A stretch of 64,000 nt of DNA, taken from the NCBI RefSeq assembly GCF_023243115.1, contig NZ_CP085081.1, positions 3,486,001-3,550,000 of the forward strand, written 5' to 3'. Numbering within the stretch: the stretch's first letter is position 1; each line of letters begins with the position of its first letter. The notes under the pieces were generated by a model. The model saw only the letters and a program-made list of their open reading frames with translations. It was not told where the DNA came from and searched no databases. The stretch is from Sediminicoccus sp. KRV36. GTDB lineage: Bacteria; Pseudomonadota; Alphaproteobacteria; Acetobacterales; Acetobacteraceae. Below, piece after piece: positions 18,044 through 26,313 of this stretch. Both the position numbers and the translations under genes were made by a program.

Positions 18044-18637
18044 TCAGTTTGCGCAGGCTGGTGGATCGAGCAGCGTCAGCGCCTGGCGCGCGGCGCCACG
18101 CAGCAGGGCAGGCTCCGGCCTGGCGCGTGACAGCACGCGCAGGCCCATCACCGTGGTCAGCAGGAGCCGCGCGAGGTCGCGCGCCGAGGGCGCTGCGGTG
18201 ATGCTGCCATCGCGCTGCCCGGCGATGACGCAGCGATGGAAGAAGGCTTCCAGCTCCGCCAACCTTGCCGCGATGACGGCGCCGATCTCCGCATCATGCG
18301 GGGCGACTTCCAGCGCCGAATTGACGAGCAGGCAGCCGCGCGGATCGGCGAGCGAACGCGCCACGATCTCGTTCAGGAAGGTCTCGATGGCCACACGCGG
18401 TGGTTGCCTCGCTTCCAGGCGCTCGATCCGTTCGCGCATGTTCCGGTCGAGGTAGCGGTCGAGACACAACGCGAAAAGCGCGTGCTTGCTGCCGAAGGCG
18501 TTGTAGAGGCTCGCCGGCACAAGCCCCATTGCCTCACCGAGGTCGCGCACCGAGGTCGCGGCGTAGCCCTGCCGCCAAAAGCGGTCGGTTGCGGCGTCGA
18601 GGACCGCGTTGTCGTCGAACTCACGGGCGCGTGCCAT
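18044..18637 (-). CDS. TetR/AcrR-family regulator of the redox module
   Basis: A 197-residue TetR-family repressor. The N-terminal helix-turn-helix is at about residues 10-55 (AATDRFWRQGYAATSVRDLGEAMG, then ASLYNAFGSKHALF). The C-terminal ligand domain contains several cysteines (LFALCLDRY, RGCLLVNS, FHRCVIAG, PPACAN), which would allow thiol-based sensing; this is inference. It is the first gene of the leftward operon, and its start lies 20 bp from a 22-bp palindrome in the divergent promoter region shared with the thioredoxin-ccdA operon. Confidence 0.9.
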   Translation of the reverse strand: MARAREFDDNAVLDAATDRFWRQGYAATSVRDLGEAMGLVPASLYNAFGSKHALFALCLDRYLDRNMRERIERLEARQPPRVAIETFLNEIVARSLADPRGCLLVNSALEVAPHDAEIGAVIAARLAELEAFFHRCVIAGQRDGSITAAPSARDLARLLLTTVMGLRVLSRARPEPALLRGAARQALTLLDPPACAN

Positions 18638-18656
18638 CAGGAAGCGATATTCCTAA

Positions 18657-18678
18657 TTCTAGAGCGATCGTTTTAGAA
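18657..18678. promoter_or_regulatory. Likely TetR operator between divergent operons
   Basis: A 22-bp near-perfect palindrome with arms TTCTA and TAGAA around a central CGATCG, two mismatched pairs. It sits 20 bp upstream of tetR and about 115 bp upstream of the divergent thioredoxin gene, the expected place for an autoregulatory operator controlling both directions. Confidence 0.65.
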
Positions 18679-18793
18679 CATCTGCGATTGCCGGCAAGAT
18701 CCAAATTTCTGCTCGGCCCGCGTAACCTTCGATCGAAGTTCAGCGAAGCCGACGCGAGCGGGTGCGCCCGTGTCACTGAGGAGACAGACCGCC

Positions 18794-19195
18794 ATGCCGA
18801 ACCTGCCCCGCCGCCCCCTGCTGGCGGCTCTCGCCTTCAGCTGGGTCGCTGCCGCTGCTTCGACCGCCCGCGCCGCCGAGCGCGCGCCCTGGTCCGACGC
18901 CGCCTTCGCCGCGGCGCAGGCCGCCGGTCGGCCGTTGATTGTCGAAGTCACGGCACCCTGGTGCCCGACCTGCCGCGCCCAGGCGCCGCATGTGGCCGCC
19001 ACCCTGGCGGAGCCGGCGCTGGCAGCAGCGCTGCTGCTCACGGTCGATTTCGACACACAGAAGGACGCGCTTCGCCGCCTCGGCGTGCGGCAGCAATCCA
19101 CGATCATCGCCTTCAACGGCACGCAGGAACGCGGCCGCATCATCGGCGTAACCGACGCGACGCAGATCCGCGACCTGATCCGCCGCGCCGTCTGA
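18794..19195 (+). CDS. Thioredoxin-family protein, exported
   Basis: A 133-residue exported thioredoxin-fold protein. A signal peptide (RRPLLAALAFSWVAAAASTARAAE) precedes the active site VTAPWCPTCRAQAP (CxxC at about residues 56-59). The later segment LRRLGVRQQSTIIAFNGTQE has the QST-type loop seen in thioredoxins that partner with CcdA/DsbD membrane reductases. It is followed after 10 bp by ccdA, so the pair likely carries electrons from cytoplasmic thioredoxin to the periplasm. ATG 18794 is chosen in front of the signal; an in-frame ATG lies at 18770. Confidence 0.87.
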   Translation: MPNLPRRPLLAALAFSWVAAAASTARAAERAPWSDAAFAAAQAAGRPLIVEVTAPWCPTCRAQAPHVAATLAEPALAAALLLTVDFDTQKDALRRLGVRQQSTIIAFNGTQERGRIIGVTDATQIRDLIRRAV

Positions 19196-19205
19196 GGCCG
19201 CGGCC

Positions 19206-19922
19206 ATGGGATCGTTGTTGCTGGCGGGGCTAGCGGGGATCCTCGCCAGCCTGTCGCCCTGTGTGCTGCCCTTGCTGCCGATCGTGCTCGGTGCCGCGAC
19301 CGCCGAGCATCGCTTGGCACCGTTGGCTTTGGCGGGTGGCCTGGTGATCGGCTTCGCCGGGCTGGGCGTCGTGCTTGGCCTGCTGGCGACCTCGATCGGC
19401 TTCGACCCAGAGGTGCTGCGGATCGGGTCCGCGGTGATGCTGCTGCTGGCGGGCCTCGCCTTGTTGGTCGCGGGCCTCGCCACACGCCTGACCATGGCGG
19501 GCGAAGCGATCATGGCACCGATCTCCGCCCTGGCGCAGCGCATGCCGGCGCAGGGGCTGGGCGGTCAGTTCGGGCTCGGCGTGGTGCTGGGCGTGGCCTG
19601 GGCGCCCTGCACGGGGCCCGCGCTCGGCGCGGCCCTGGGCCTCGCCGCCCAGGCCGGGACAGCGGCGCAGGCGACTCTGGTGATGGCGGCCTTCGCGCTG
19701 GGTGCGGCCCTGCCGCTTCTGGCGCTTGGCACAGTGGCGCGCAGTGCCATGCCGGCGTTGCGTCGGCATCTGGCCAAGGCGGGGGGCTGGGGCCGGCCGG
19801 CGCTGGGCGGCGTGCTGGCACTGGTTGGGGTGGCCATGCTGAGCGGCCTGGATCGCCGGGTAGAGGCGGTGCTGACGGCGGCGCTGCCGGATGGGTGGGT
19901 AGAGTTGATCACTCGATTCTGA
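19206..19922 (+). CDS. ccdA: CcdA-type thiol electron transporter
   Basis: A 238-residue membrane protein with six predicted transmembrane segments and the two CcdA/DsbD-beta cysteine boxes: ASLSPCVLPLLPIVLG in the first helix and GVAWAPCTGPALGAALG in the fourth. It moves reducing equivalents across the inner membrane to a periplasmic thioredoxin. It lies 10 bp after the thioredoxin gene and upstream of DUF302 and YeeE/YedE genes, resembling the SoxV-SoxW pairing known from sulfur-oxidation clusters. Confidence 0.9.
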   Translation: MGSLLLAGLAGILASLSPCVLPLLPIVLGAATAEHRLAPLALAGGLVIGFAGLGVVLGLLATSIGFDPEVLRIGSAVMLLLAGLALLVAGLATRLTMAGEAIMAPISALAQRMPAQGLGGQFGLGVVLGVAWAPCTGPALGAALGLAAQAGTAAQATLVMAAFALGAALPLLALGTVARSAMPALRRHLAKAGGWGRPALGGVLALVGVAMLSGLDRRVEAVLTAALPDGWVELITRF

Positions 19923-19992
19923 GAGGCGTCGAGAAGCAGCAGTGCAATATGAACAGGGATGAGTCTTCGACCATGAACCTTACCAGCACCCG

Positions 19993-20466
19993 ATGAGGCG
20001 CCGCACCATCTTCCTCGGCGCGGCGCTCACGATCTTCGCATCCAGCCTTTCCGCGGATGCGCAGCAAGCCGGTCTCGTGACCACGCCAAGCGCGCATGGG
20101 ACCCGCGCAACGCTCGATCGCTTCGCGGCCGCGGTGCGCGAAGCCGGCTGGGTTGTCTTCACCGAGGTGGACCACGCCGCGGCAGCCCGCGATGTCGGCA
20201 TGACGTTGCGTGCGCGCACGGTGGTGCTGTTCGGCAATCCGCGCGCCGGCACGCCGGGCATGGCCGCCCACCCGACGCTCGCCATCGATCTGCCGATGCG
20301 TGTCCTGGTGTGGGAGGACGATCAAGGCCGGACCTTCATCACCCGCAGCACCGGGGCGGATATCGCGGAGCGGGTCTTTGCCCGTCACGGCGTCACCGTC
20401 CCGCCCGAGGGCCAGCGCAGCACCGAGGCCTTCATCGAGACCCTGGTTCGCAAGGCCGCCGAATAG
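19993..20466 (+). CDS. DUF302 domain protein, exported (paralogue 2)
   Basis: A 157-residue protein with a signal peptide (FLGAALTIFASSLSADAQQ) and one DUF302 domain: DRFAAAVREAGWVVFTEVDHA, then LFGNPRAGTPGM, then LPMRVLVWEDDQGRTFITR. It is about 65% identical by eye to the protein at 5548-6054 outside the island. Here it lies inside the ccdA-to-YeeE operon, which suggests a periplasmic role with sulfur compounds; the actual function is unknown. Confidence 0.85.
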   Translation: MRRRTIFLGAALTIFASSLSADAQQAGLVTTPSAHGTRATLDRFAAAVREAGWVVFTEVDHAAAARDVGMTLRARTVVLFGNPRAGTPGMAAHPTLAIDLPMRVLVWEDDQGRTFITRSTGADIAERVFARHGVTVPPEGQRSTEAFIETLVRKAAE

Positions 20467-20467
20467 C

Positions 20468-21580
20468 GTGGCGGGCGCGCTCTCGGCCGAGCCGTGGCGC
20501 GTCCAAGTGACGGGCCTCCTGCTCGGGGTGGCCGGCACTGTTCTGGCCGTTGCGGGCGTCTCCGGCATCGGCGATGCGGCGCTTCTGCCGGTCCTGGCCG
20601 TGGCGATGCTGCTTGGCGCCATGTTCGTCTGGCTCGATTACGGCTTCGCTGGCGGTTTCCGCGCGCTGCTCTCGGAGGGTAATGGCCGCACGCTCGGCGC
20701 AGCCTTCGTCGTGCCCGCGGTGGCGGCGTTGGTCGTGCTGCCCGTCGGCATGCTCGTGGAGGGCTATGGGCGGTTCGTCGCGCCGATCGGGCCACCTTTG
20801 CTGGTAGGCGCCGCGATCTTTGGCGTCGGCATGCAGATCACCAATGGCTGCGGGTCCGGCACCCTGGTCGCAGCCGGCCAGGGGTCGCGCAGGATGTGGG
20901 TCGCACTGCCGTTTTTCTGCTTCGGCGGGGTGCTGGGCAGCCTGATGCTCCCCGCGGCGCTACGGCTGCCCAGCCTTGGCGAGATCGATCTGCCGGCCCT
21001 GCTCGGCCCCTGGGGAGGGCTTGTGGTGACCGAGGCGCTGCTCTGCCTCGGCGCGCTTGTGGTTCTGCGTGGGGCGCGCCCATCGCGCGAGCGATTGCTC
21101 GCAGGCGCGGCGATTGGGGCAGGCGCCGCGGCGCTGTTCCTCGTCTCGGGCACGCCCTGGGGCATCACGATGGGCCTGACGCTTTGGGGCGCACAAGCCG
21201 TCCAGGCCCTGGGATGGGACCTTTCTGGCTTCGAGTTCTGGTCGTCCGGCTGGACGCGGGAAGCGCTCGATGGCCCGATGCTGGCGATGCACGGTTCGCT
21301 GTCCGATGTAGGGCTGCTGCTCGGTGCGCTTCTCGCTGCGGCGGGGCAAGGCCGGTTGCGGCACGGCGCGCCGATCGGCTGGCGTGGTGCCACCGGGGCG
21401 GCGCTGGGTGGGTTGCTGATGGGCGTCGGCGCTCGGCTGTCCTTCGGCTGCAATGTCGGCGCCTTCCTCGGCGGCGCATCATCGGGCAGCCTGCATGGCT
21501 TCGTGTGGCTCGCCGCTGCGATGCCGGGCTGCTGGATCGGGATCAGGATGCGGCCGATGTTCGGCTTCACGGCACGCTGA
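20468..21580 (+). CDS. YeeE/YedE-family sulfur-compound transporter
   Basis: A 370-residue polytopic membrane protein of the YeeE/YedE (TsuA/SoxT/PmpA) family, which imports thiosulfate or similar sulfur species. The two conserved cysteine boxes of the duplicated fold are GMQITNGCGSGTLVAAGQG near residue 125 and ARLSFGCNVGAFLGGASSG near residue 330; these cysteines relay thiosulfate in TsuA. About ten hydrophobic segments are visible. I chose the GTG at 20468, directly after the DUF302 stop. The downstream neighbour is a TSUP transporter. Confidence 0.9.
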   Translation: MAGALSAEPWRVQVTGLLLGVAGTVLAVAGVSGIGDAALLPVLAVAMLLGAMFVWLDYGFAGGFRALLSEGNGRTLGAAFVVPAVAALVVLPVGMLVEGYGRFVAPIGPPLLVGAAIFGVGMQITNGCGSGTLVAAGQGSRRMWVALPFFCFGGVLGSLMLPAALRLPSLGEIDLPALLGPWGGLVVTEALLCLGALVVLRGARPSRERLLAGAAIGAGAAALFLVSGTPWGITMGLTLWGAQAVQALGWDLSGFEFWSSGWTREALDGPMLAMHGSLSDVGLLLGALLAAAGQGRLRHGAPIGWRGATGAALGGLLMGVGARLSFGCNVGAFLGGASSGSLHGFVWLAAAMPGCWIGIRMRPMFGFTAR

Positions 21581-21663
21581 CGTCTCATTGCAACGCCGTC
21601 ACATCGGACCGCCGATAATGGCCACCAGGTTGTTCCGTTTCTCGACTGGCTGCACAAGTCAGC

Positions 21664-22494
21664 ATGTTGGAAATCCTTTTCACTTACGGCGGCTGGACCC
21701 TGCTTGCCTTCGTCCTGGCTGGCGCGGCCATCGGCGTGGTCGGCGGATTGCTCGGAATTGGCGGTGGCGTCATCGCCGTGCCGGTGCTGCTTGAGGTCTT
21801 CGCAGCAGGAGGCATGTCAGACACCGATCGCGCCGCGCTGGCCATCGGCACCGCGCAAGCGGCGATCCTGCTGTCCTCACTGGCGGCGGCGGCAGCCCAC
21901 GCTGCCGCCGGGACCATCGATCAGCCGATCCTGAGGGCCTGGATGCCCGCACTCCTGGCGGGCGCACTGCTCGGGTTGGGGCTGGCACCCCTGATCCCGG
22001 CCCCGCTGTCGGTCGGCGCCTTCGCTGCCGTCGCCACTCTGCTCGGCATCCAGATGATGGCGGGTGCTCGCGGCGTGCTGGCTTCCGGCCTGCCGGCCCC
22101 GCCGCTGGGATGGCTGCCGCCGGCAGCCATCGGCGGGTTGTCCGCCGCCCTTGGGATAGGTGCGGGCACGTTGAGCGGCCCGGCTCTCGGGCTCTTCAAC
22201 ACGCCGATCAATCGCGCCGTCGGTGCCGGCGCCGTCTTCAATATCGCGGTCGCGCTGCCAGCGACGCTCGGCTTTGCCGCCCTGGGCTACGGGAGGCCCG
22301 GCCTGCCTCCCGACTCCCTCGGCTACGTCAGCCTGAGCGCGGCGATCCTGCTGGCCCTCCCAGCCACCGTTGTGGCGCCGTTTGCCGCACGCCTCTCATC
22401 GCGGCTTCCGGTGCCGCTCCTGCGCCGCGTCTTTGCCGCTTGCCTTTTCGCCATCGCCCTGCGTGTTCTTTGGCGCGCGGCGGCCGGGCAATGA
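21664..22494 (+). CDS. TSUP (TauE/SafE) family transporter
   Basis: A 276-residue membrane protein of the TSUP/TauE/SafE family, which exports sulfite, sulfoacetate or other sulfur-containing anions. The family start is clear: AGAAIGVVGGLLGIGGGVIAVPVLLE at about residues 19-44, repeated in the second half as GGLSAALGIGAGTLSGPALGLF. Seven to eight transmembrane segments are visible. It is the last gene of the rightward operon. Together with YeeE/YedE it suggests that sulfur-species import and export are both encoded. Confidence 0.88.
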   Translation: MLEILFTYGGWTLLAFVLAGAAIGVVGGLLGIGGGVIAVPVLLEVFAAGGMSDTDRAALAIGTAQAAILLSSLAAAAAHAAAGTIDQPILRAWMPALLAGALLGLGLAPLIPAPLSVGAFAAVATLLGIQMMAGARGVLASGLPAPPLGWLPPAAIGGLSAALGIGAGTLSGPALGLFNTPINRAVGAGAVFNIAVALPATLGFAALGYGRPGLPPDSLGYVSLSAAILLALPATVVAPFAARLSSRLPVPLLRRVFAACLFAIALRVLWRAAAGQ

Positions 22495-23005
22495 ACGCTG
22501 ACCTGCCTCGGTCGCCCGGATTATACCAACCTCAATTGTCTACATCGGATGGCGGTCGTGTGGGGCCTAAGAGGTGCATGTGAAATTCCCGCCGAAGGCA
22601 CGTCGCTTCGCCGAAGTCCTCAGGTCTGCGATGGACGACGATGTCCGCTGGTCTGCTCTCCAAGGCTCCAGCCTTGAGACCGTTCGCATCCGGTCGCACC
22701 TCCTCCGCCAGTTCCCATACGAGCCGTGCTCTCCGCCAAGCCGACCGCCGCGCTGAGTGGCAGGTTTCCTGGGGTTTTCAGGCCAGACCTGTTGACTGGC
22801 CTGGCGCGGAGACGGCCGAAAATCGCTCTCCGGAGGCCAATTCTCTCCGGACCTCCTGACTTGGCCAATTTAGTACGGAACTCAAAAACCTAGGTAAAAG
22901 GCCGGTTTTAGCGCGGTCGGCACTTGCTCCGGTTCGAACCCCACTTGCCCGAAATCCGTACTTCGAGAGCGAACACTTTGGTACGGTGCGAGAGTCGAAT
23001 CTGGC
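22495..23005. other. Intergenic stretch carrying the island boundary
   Basis: About 510 bp without a gene. It holds copy B of the 176-bp repeat (22704-22879), preceded by ACCTCCTCCGCCA, an altered copy of the tRNA-Ser 3' end. Near 22930 a short GGTTCGAACCCCAC stretch resembles a T-arm remnant, but no tRNA can be folded around it. Confidence 0.6.
22704..22879. repeat. 176-bp direct repeat, copy B (island boundary)
   Basis: Same orientation as 6801-6976, 160 of 176 positions identical by eye, no gaps. It starts with the last bases of the tRNA-Ser acceptor end (TCCGCCA) and ends at TTTAGTACGGA. Copies A and B are 15,903 bp apart and enclose the BREX remnant, phage remnant and redox/sulfur module. 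Confidence 0.9.
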
Positions 23006-24724
23006 CTAATCGGCTATATCTGACCCTGGCAGAAGCTCGTCGATGATGCGTTTCAGGGCGGTGTCGCAGCCTGCTGCCAGCTGCGTGAAATGCGCACGGA
23101 AACTGCCAAACTCGGTTCTCGCTTCTGCGGCAAGCGCTTTCCGATCGCTGAGCGCGCCGTGGCCCTTCAGGGGGGTGCGAAGCGCATGGAGCCGCTTTAA
23201 CGGCTCGACCACGCCCTTCGCGTCAGCGGGCGGCATTCCGCCGGCAACGAACATTTCTTCGAGCAAGCGGAGAGATCCCCACGGCTGCTCGAATGTTCCA
23301 CCTTTAGCGGTGACAAGCTCGCGCAGGGGCCTGGGCTGAAATCCCTCGACCAGCATTTGGTCAAGCTTGTGAATCTCGTCAGCCCATTCTGCCGCGGAAT
23401 CAGTCGCAGGCAGATGTACGACGCTAGTCAGGCCGTCTCTGCGAGGATTCCACCATGCCGGTGCCAAGTCATCTAAAGCCCGTACACGGCGCTTGAGATT
23501 TTCCAGAGGATCGTAGTCGGTGGACCATGTCCCCTCAAAATCGGTTTGGATGGCTCGGGCCGAGATAGGTCCCTTTGGCGGCTCATTAAATGATTTCCAA
23601 TAAAGTTGCTCCTCGTAGGGTAGCCGCGAGAGGTAAATGATGTAGGAATGTACCTGTCCTTCGGCATTAATGTCGTAGGTCTCTAGGTGCCAAGCACCGC
23701 GGCAACTGATTGATCTATTTTCGATTTTGTATTTTTCTGGATCAGCCTTGTACTTATGTAATACCTCTGGTCTAAAAAATGCTGGGGAGACCTCATACGG
23801 CAACCCTTCGGTTTTCGTGAAGTAGTTGGTCAAATTTCCTGGCGCGCCGGATGTCTCGAAAATGCGCTTGTTTCGCCAGTCATGAATAACGAACGATGCG
23901 TATTTCTTTCCTACGCCCTCTCTCTCATTCATATGCTTCAGCAAAACGTCTTCGTAAGTAAGAGGTGGAACGATAACCTGGACGCCATTGCAGAAACTAG
24001 CCGCAGGTCCCTTGCCACAGTGATATGACAGGCCGGTACCTTCCTTTTTTGATCGGTTATCGTTTGACCAAGATGAGAAGTTTTTACCTGTTCGCGTGAA
24101 GTCAAATTTACGGATAAGCGTTGTTTTGGAAAGAATCATGTATTCATAGAATTCTTCTGCTCGAATTGTGATGGCGGTTCCATCTCTATCTCCCCACCCG
24201 TTAGGAATCTTAACTATATTTATGACGTCTTCTAAGTCGCCTTGGTCATTCAATTTGCAATAAGCGTGGCGTTCCGCGATGAAGTGTAGGCGAAGACTGT
24301 GCACAAGCTTCTGACTGATCTCGATCGGGGGCACGTAGTCGTTCATGCCTTCGAAGCCACGCTTAAAGATCAGCTTCTCACCGCCGACCAGAGATTTGCA
24401 GCCAGGGCTGTCCAGTGGGGGCGTAAGGTAGACACGGTCTGGCTCGCCCCCGCCTGAGACGTGTTCAATGCCCCAACTCGCATCTGGAAAAACCATCATG
24501 CGCCGCAAATCATCGAAGTCAGGCGGTGTCGTCTTTTCCGTCGGTGCCAACACGCCATGGATCAAGATATGAGACGCCGAAGCCCAAATAACGATGTTGT
24601 CTGCGAGTGCGTCCTTTTTCATAAACTCCACAGCGTCAGCGGCACCCAATAACCATGCCGCTGAATCCTCGGAGGGCATCTTATTAAGTACTTCGATTTG
24701 TTTAACTAAATTTGTCCGGTTCAT
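23006..24724 (-). CDS. Unrecognised 572-residue protein in integrase-linked island
   Basis: I do not recognise this family. The protein has no signal peptide, no clear transmembrane segment and no obvious nucleotide-binding loop. It has many aromatic and charged residues, for example ASWGIEHVSGGGEPDRVYL, LRLHFIAERHAYCKLN and LSYHCGKGPAASFCNGVQV (two Cys and a His close together), and a basic/acidic helical C-terminal third. Its DNA is noticeably richer in A and T than its neighbours, especially 23.55-24.35 kb, suggesting separate transfer. It follows the ATPase-fragment-like gene in the same direction in a small integrase-bearing island, the setting of many phage-defence genes, but that is context only. 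Confidence 0.75.
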   Translation of the reverse strand: MNRTNLVKQIEVLNKMPSEDSAAWLLGAADAVEFMKKDALADNIVIWASASHILIHGVLAPTEKTTPPDFDDLRRMMVFPDASWGIEHVSGGGEPDRVYLTPPLDSPGCKSLVGGEKLIFKRGFEGMNDYVPPIEISQKLVHSLRLHFIAERHAYCKLNDQGDLEDVINIVKIPNGWGDRDGTAITIRAEEFYEYMILSKTTLIRKFDFTRTGKNFSSWSNDNRSKKEGTGLSYHCGKGPAASFCNGVQVIVPPLTYEDVLLKHMNEREGVGKKYASFVIHDWRNKRIFETSGAPGNLTNYFTKTEGLPYEVSPAFFRPEVLHKYKADPEKYKIENRSISCRGAWHLETYDINAEGQVHSYIIYLSRLPYEEQLYWKSFNEPPKGPISARAIQTDFEGTWSTDYDPLENLKRRVRALDDLAPAWWNPRRDGLTSVVHLPATDSAAEWADEIHKLDQMLVEGFQPRPLRELVTAKGGTFEQPWGSLRLLEEMFVAGGMPPADAKGVVEPLKRLHALRTPLKGHGALSDRKALAAEARTEFGSFRAHFTQLAAGCDTALKRIIDELLPGSDIAD

Positions 24725-24876
24725 GTATTCGTTCTCCCTTATCGTCCGATCCGTGACCGGGGGTGCCTCTCAAGTGAGATGGATGGATCGGTGGAGGTTT
24801 TCCGGCTCCTCCCGCTAGCGTTTCGGCCGCGGTAGGTGAATCGACTGGGTTGATACAGATGGCCGGCTCCGTGCCA

Positions 24877-25863
24877 TCAGCTTGCGGCCACACCGTGCTT
24901 ATCGAGCGCCGCAGCTAGCTTTGCCGCTACATCTGGGGTCGCGACCTCACCGTCAGCGAACTCCACTGCCAGCCGGAACCGCAGCGTCAGATTGCCTGCC
25001 GCTGCCAGAACGTCGCCCATGCCCTCGACCAGTTCATTCAGCTGGCTGCTATCCAGCACGGCTTCACGGAATGCTGCCTTTGGCTTGGGCCCAGGCGCCT
25101 GGTCTTCCGCGAACTCCTTGGCCCTGGTCTCGCCCTTGGCTTTCGGCGCTTCCGGCAAGGCGATCTCGACAGCTGCGGCTTCGTGCGGTTGGCAGGGCCA
25201 TGCGACGCCGCCAGGAACCACGCGAATGAAGCCGTAGTTCACCGCACCTGTGATCGCGGCTTCCACCAGCTTCCACGGCAGTGAGACGACCCCTCGCTGT
25301 CCGGCAACAGCCTGCTCGATCGAATGCACTGACGCCTTGCCATCGGTCCAGGCATCCGGGAGCGCCTCGGGCGTCAGCGATGAGACGTTGATCGGCTCGG
25401 GCGGTGCGCGCAGGGTTGCCGACTTGGATACGATGCCGGCAGGTGGCGTGTCGCCCCAAACGGATGCCGCGCCGCTGGTGATCCAGATGTTGCCGGCCTT
25501 CACAGAGGCACTCACTGCCTCCAGCACCTTCGCTTCCGGACAACGAGGGATCGGCTTCTCTTCGGTCCACCCCTCCTCCGGATGGTCGATCGTCAGAGTG
25601 TGGCCGTCGAAGTAGGCGACGAGATCGGCGACCTTCAGGCCACTCTTCCAATCGAGGCCTTCGAGCTTTCCCGGGGTCAGCAAAGCGGGGTCGAGCGTAT
25701 CCAGCATCGCGGCGCTGTTCTGTACGGCCTCGAGCCCATCATAGACGACCGTGCGGCAGGCGCTCATGCGACGCTGTGTCTCGGGGACAGTGAGCAGCGC
25801 GGCAGGCGCAGACACTTCGAGAGTGGTGGAGATTTCCTTCTTGACCATAATAGCGACCTCCAT
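24877..25863 (-). CDS. Protein resembling the C-terminal part of a DUF499-type defence ATPase
   Basis: A 328-residue protein without a P-loop. Residues about 95-215 (IPRCPEAKVLEAVSASVKAG, then LPDAWTDGKASVHSIEQAVAG and LPWKLVEAAITGAVNYGFI) look like tandem winged-helix segments. The end (LNELVEGMGDVLAAAGNLTLRF and so on) resembles the C-terminal domain I associate with large DUF499/Swt1-type ATPases in restriction-like defence loci. The ATPase part is absent, so it may be a 5'-truncated remnant or a stand-alone accessory protein. The start could be the ATG at 25863 or at 25848 (MVKKE). The family assignment is tentative. Confidence 0.5.
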   Translation of the reverse strand: MEVAIMVKKEISTTLEVSAPAALLTVPETQRRMSACRTVVYDGLEAVQNSAAMLDTLDPALLTPGKLEGLDWKSGLKVADLVAYFDGHTLTIDHPEEGWTEEKPIPRCPEAKVLEAVSASVKAGNIWITSGAASVWGDTPPAGIVSKSATLRAPPEPINVSSLTPEALPDAWTDGKASVHSIEQAVAGQRGVVSLPWKLVEAAITGAVNYGFIRVVPGGVAWPCQPHEAAAVEIALPEAPKAKGETRAKEFAEDQAPGPKPKAAFREAVLDSSQLNELVEGMGDVLAAAGNLTLRFRLAVEFADGEVATPDVAAKLAAALDKHGVAAS

Positions 25864-26313
25864 AAGCCCGAAGGAGCCGGCTGTGCCGGCCCCTTCGTGA
25901 GTTACGGATCGGGCGCCATCGCCTATGGCACCCTGCTTCCACGGAGCGGCCGCATGCGGCTGCCGGGTGGCCTCGCATTACTTCCACCCCGTTCGCACGT
26001 AGTCTGCACGGCCGGGTAGCGCGGGTGCGCCGAAGCAATCCGAGGGAAAGATGCACGCGGGCGTGCGCCGCCGCAAGCGGGAAAACACGGACCCCTCGCC
26101 GCCGACCTCCCCGCAACCCATTGAAATCGCTGCAACATGTCAAGGTGTCAAGACGCACGTGCCCGGGGCCGGGGGCGCCGCGTGGCGCGCAGCATCCGGC
26201 GCGAAGCTAGGACAGAGGCCGGTTACGGCGTGAGGCGCTTGGCATTGGAAGCGGGGGCAAAGCCTCTCCACCCGCGCCCATCGCACGCCAAGCCATGCGA
26301 ATTACGCATAATC
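25864..26313. other. Gene-free stretch between island genes and integrase
   Basis: About 450 bp. Short frames exist on both strands but none resembles a protein family or has a clear ribosome-binding site. I see no recognisable repeat or terminator. Confidence 0.55.

Noticed and set aside
22920-22960. Possible extra tRNA (GGTTCGAACCCCAC)
   Set aside because: No acceptor, D or anticodon stems can be drawn around the T-arm-like stretch; at most a relic.
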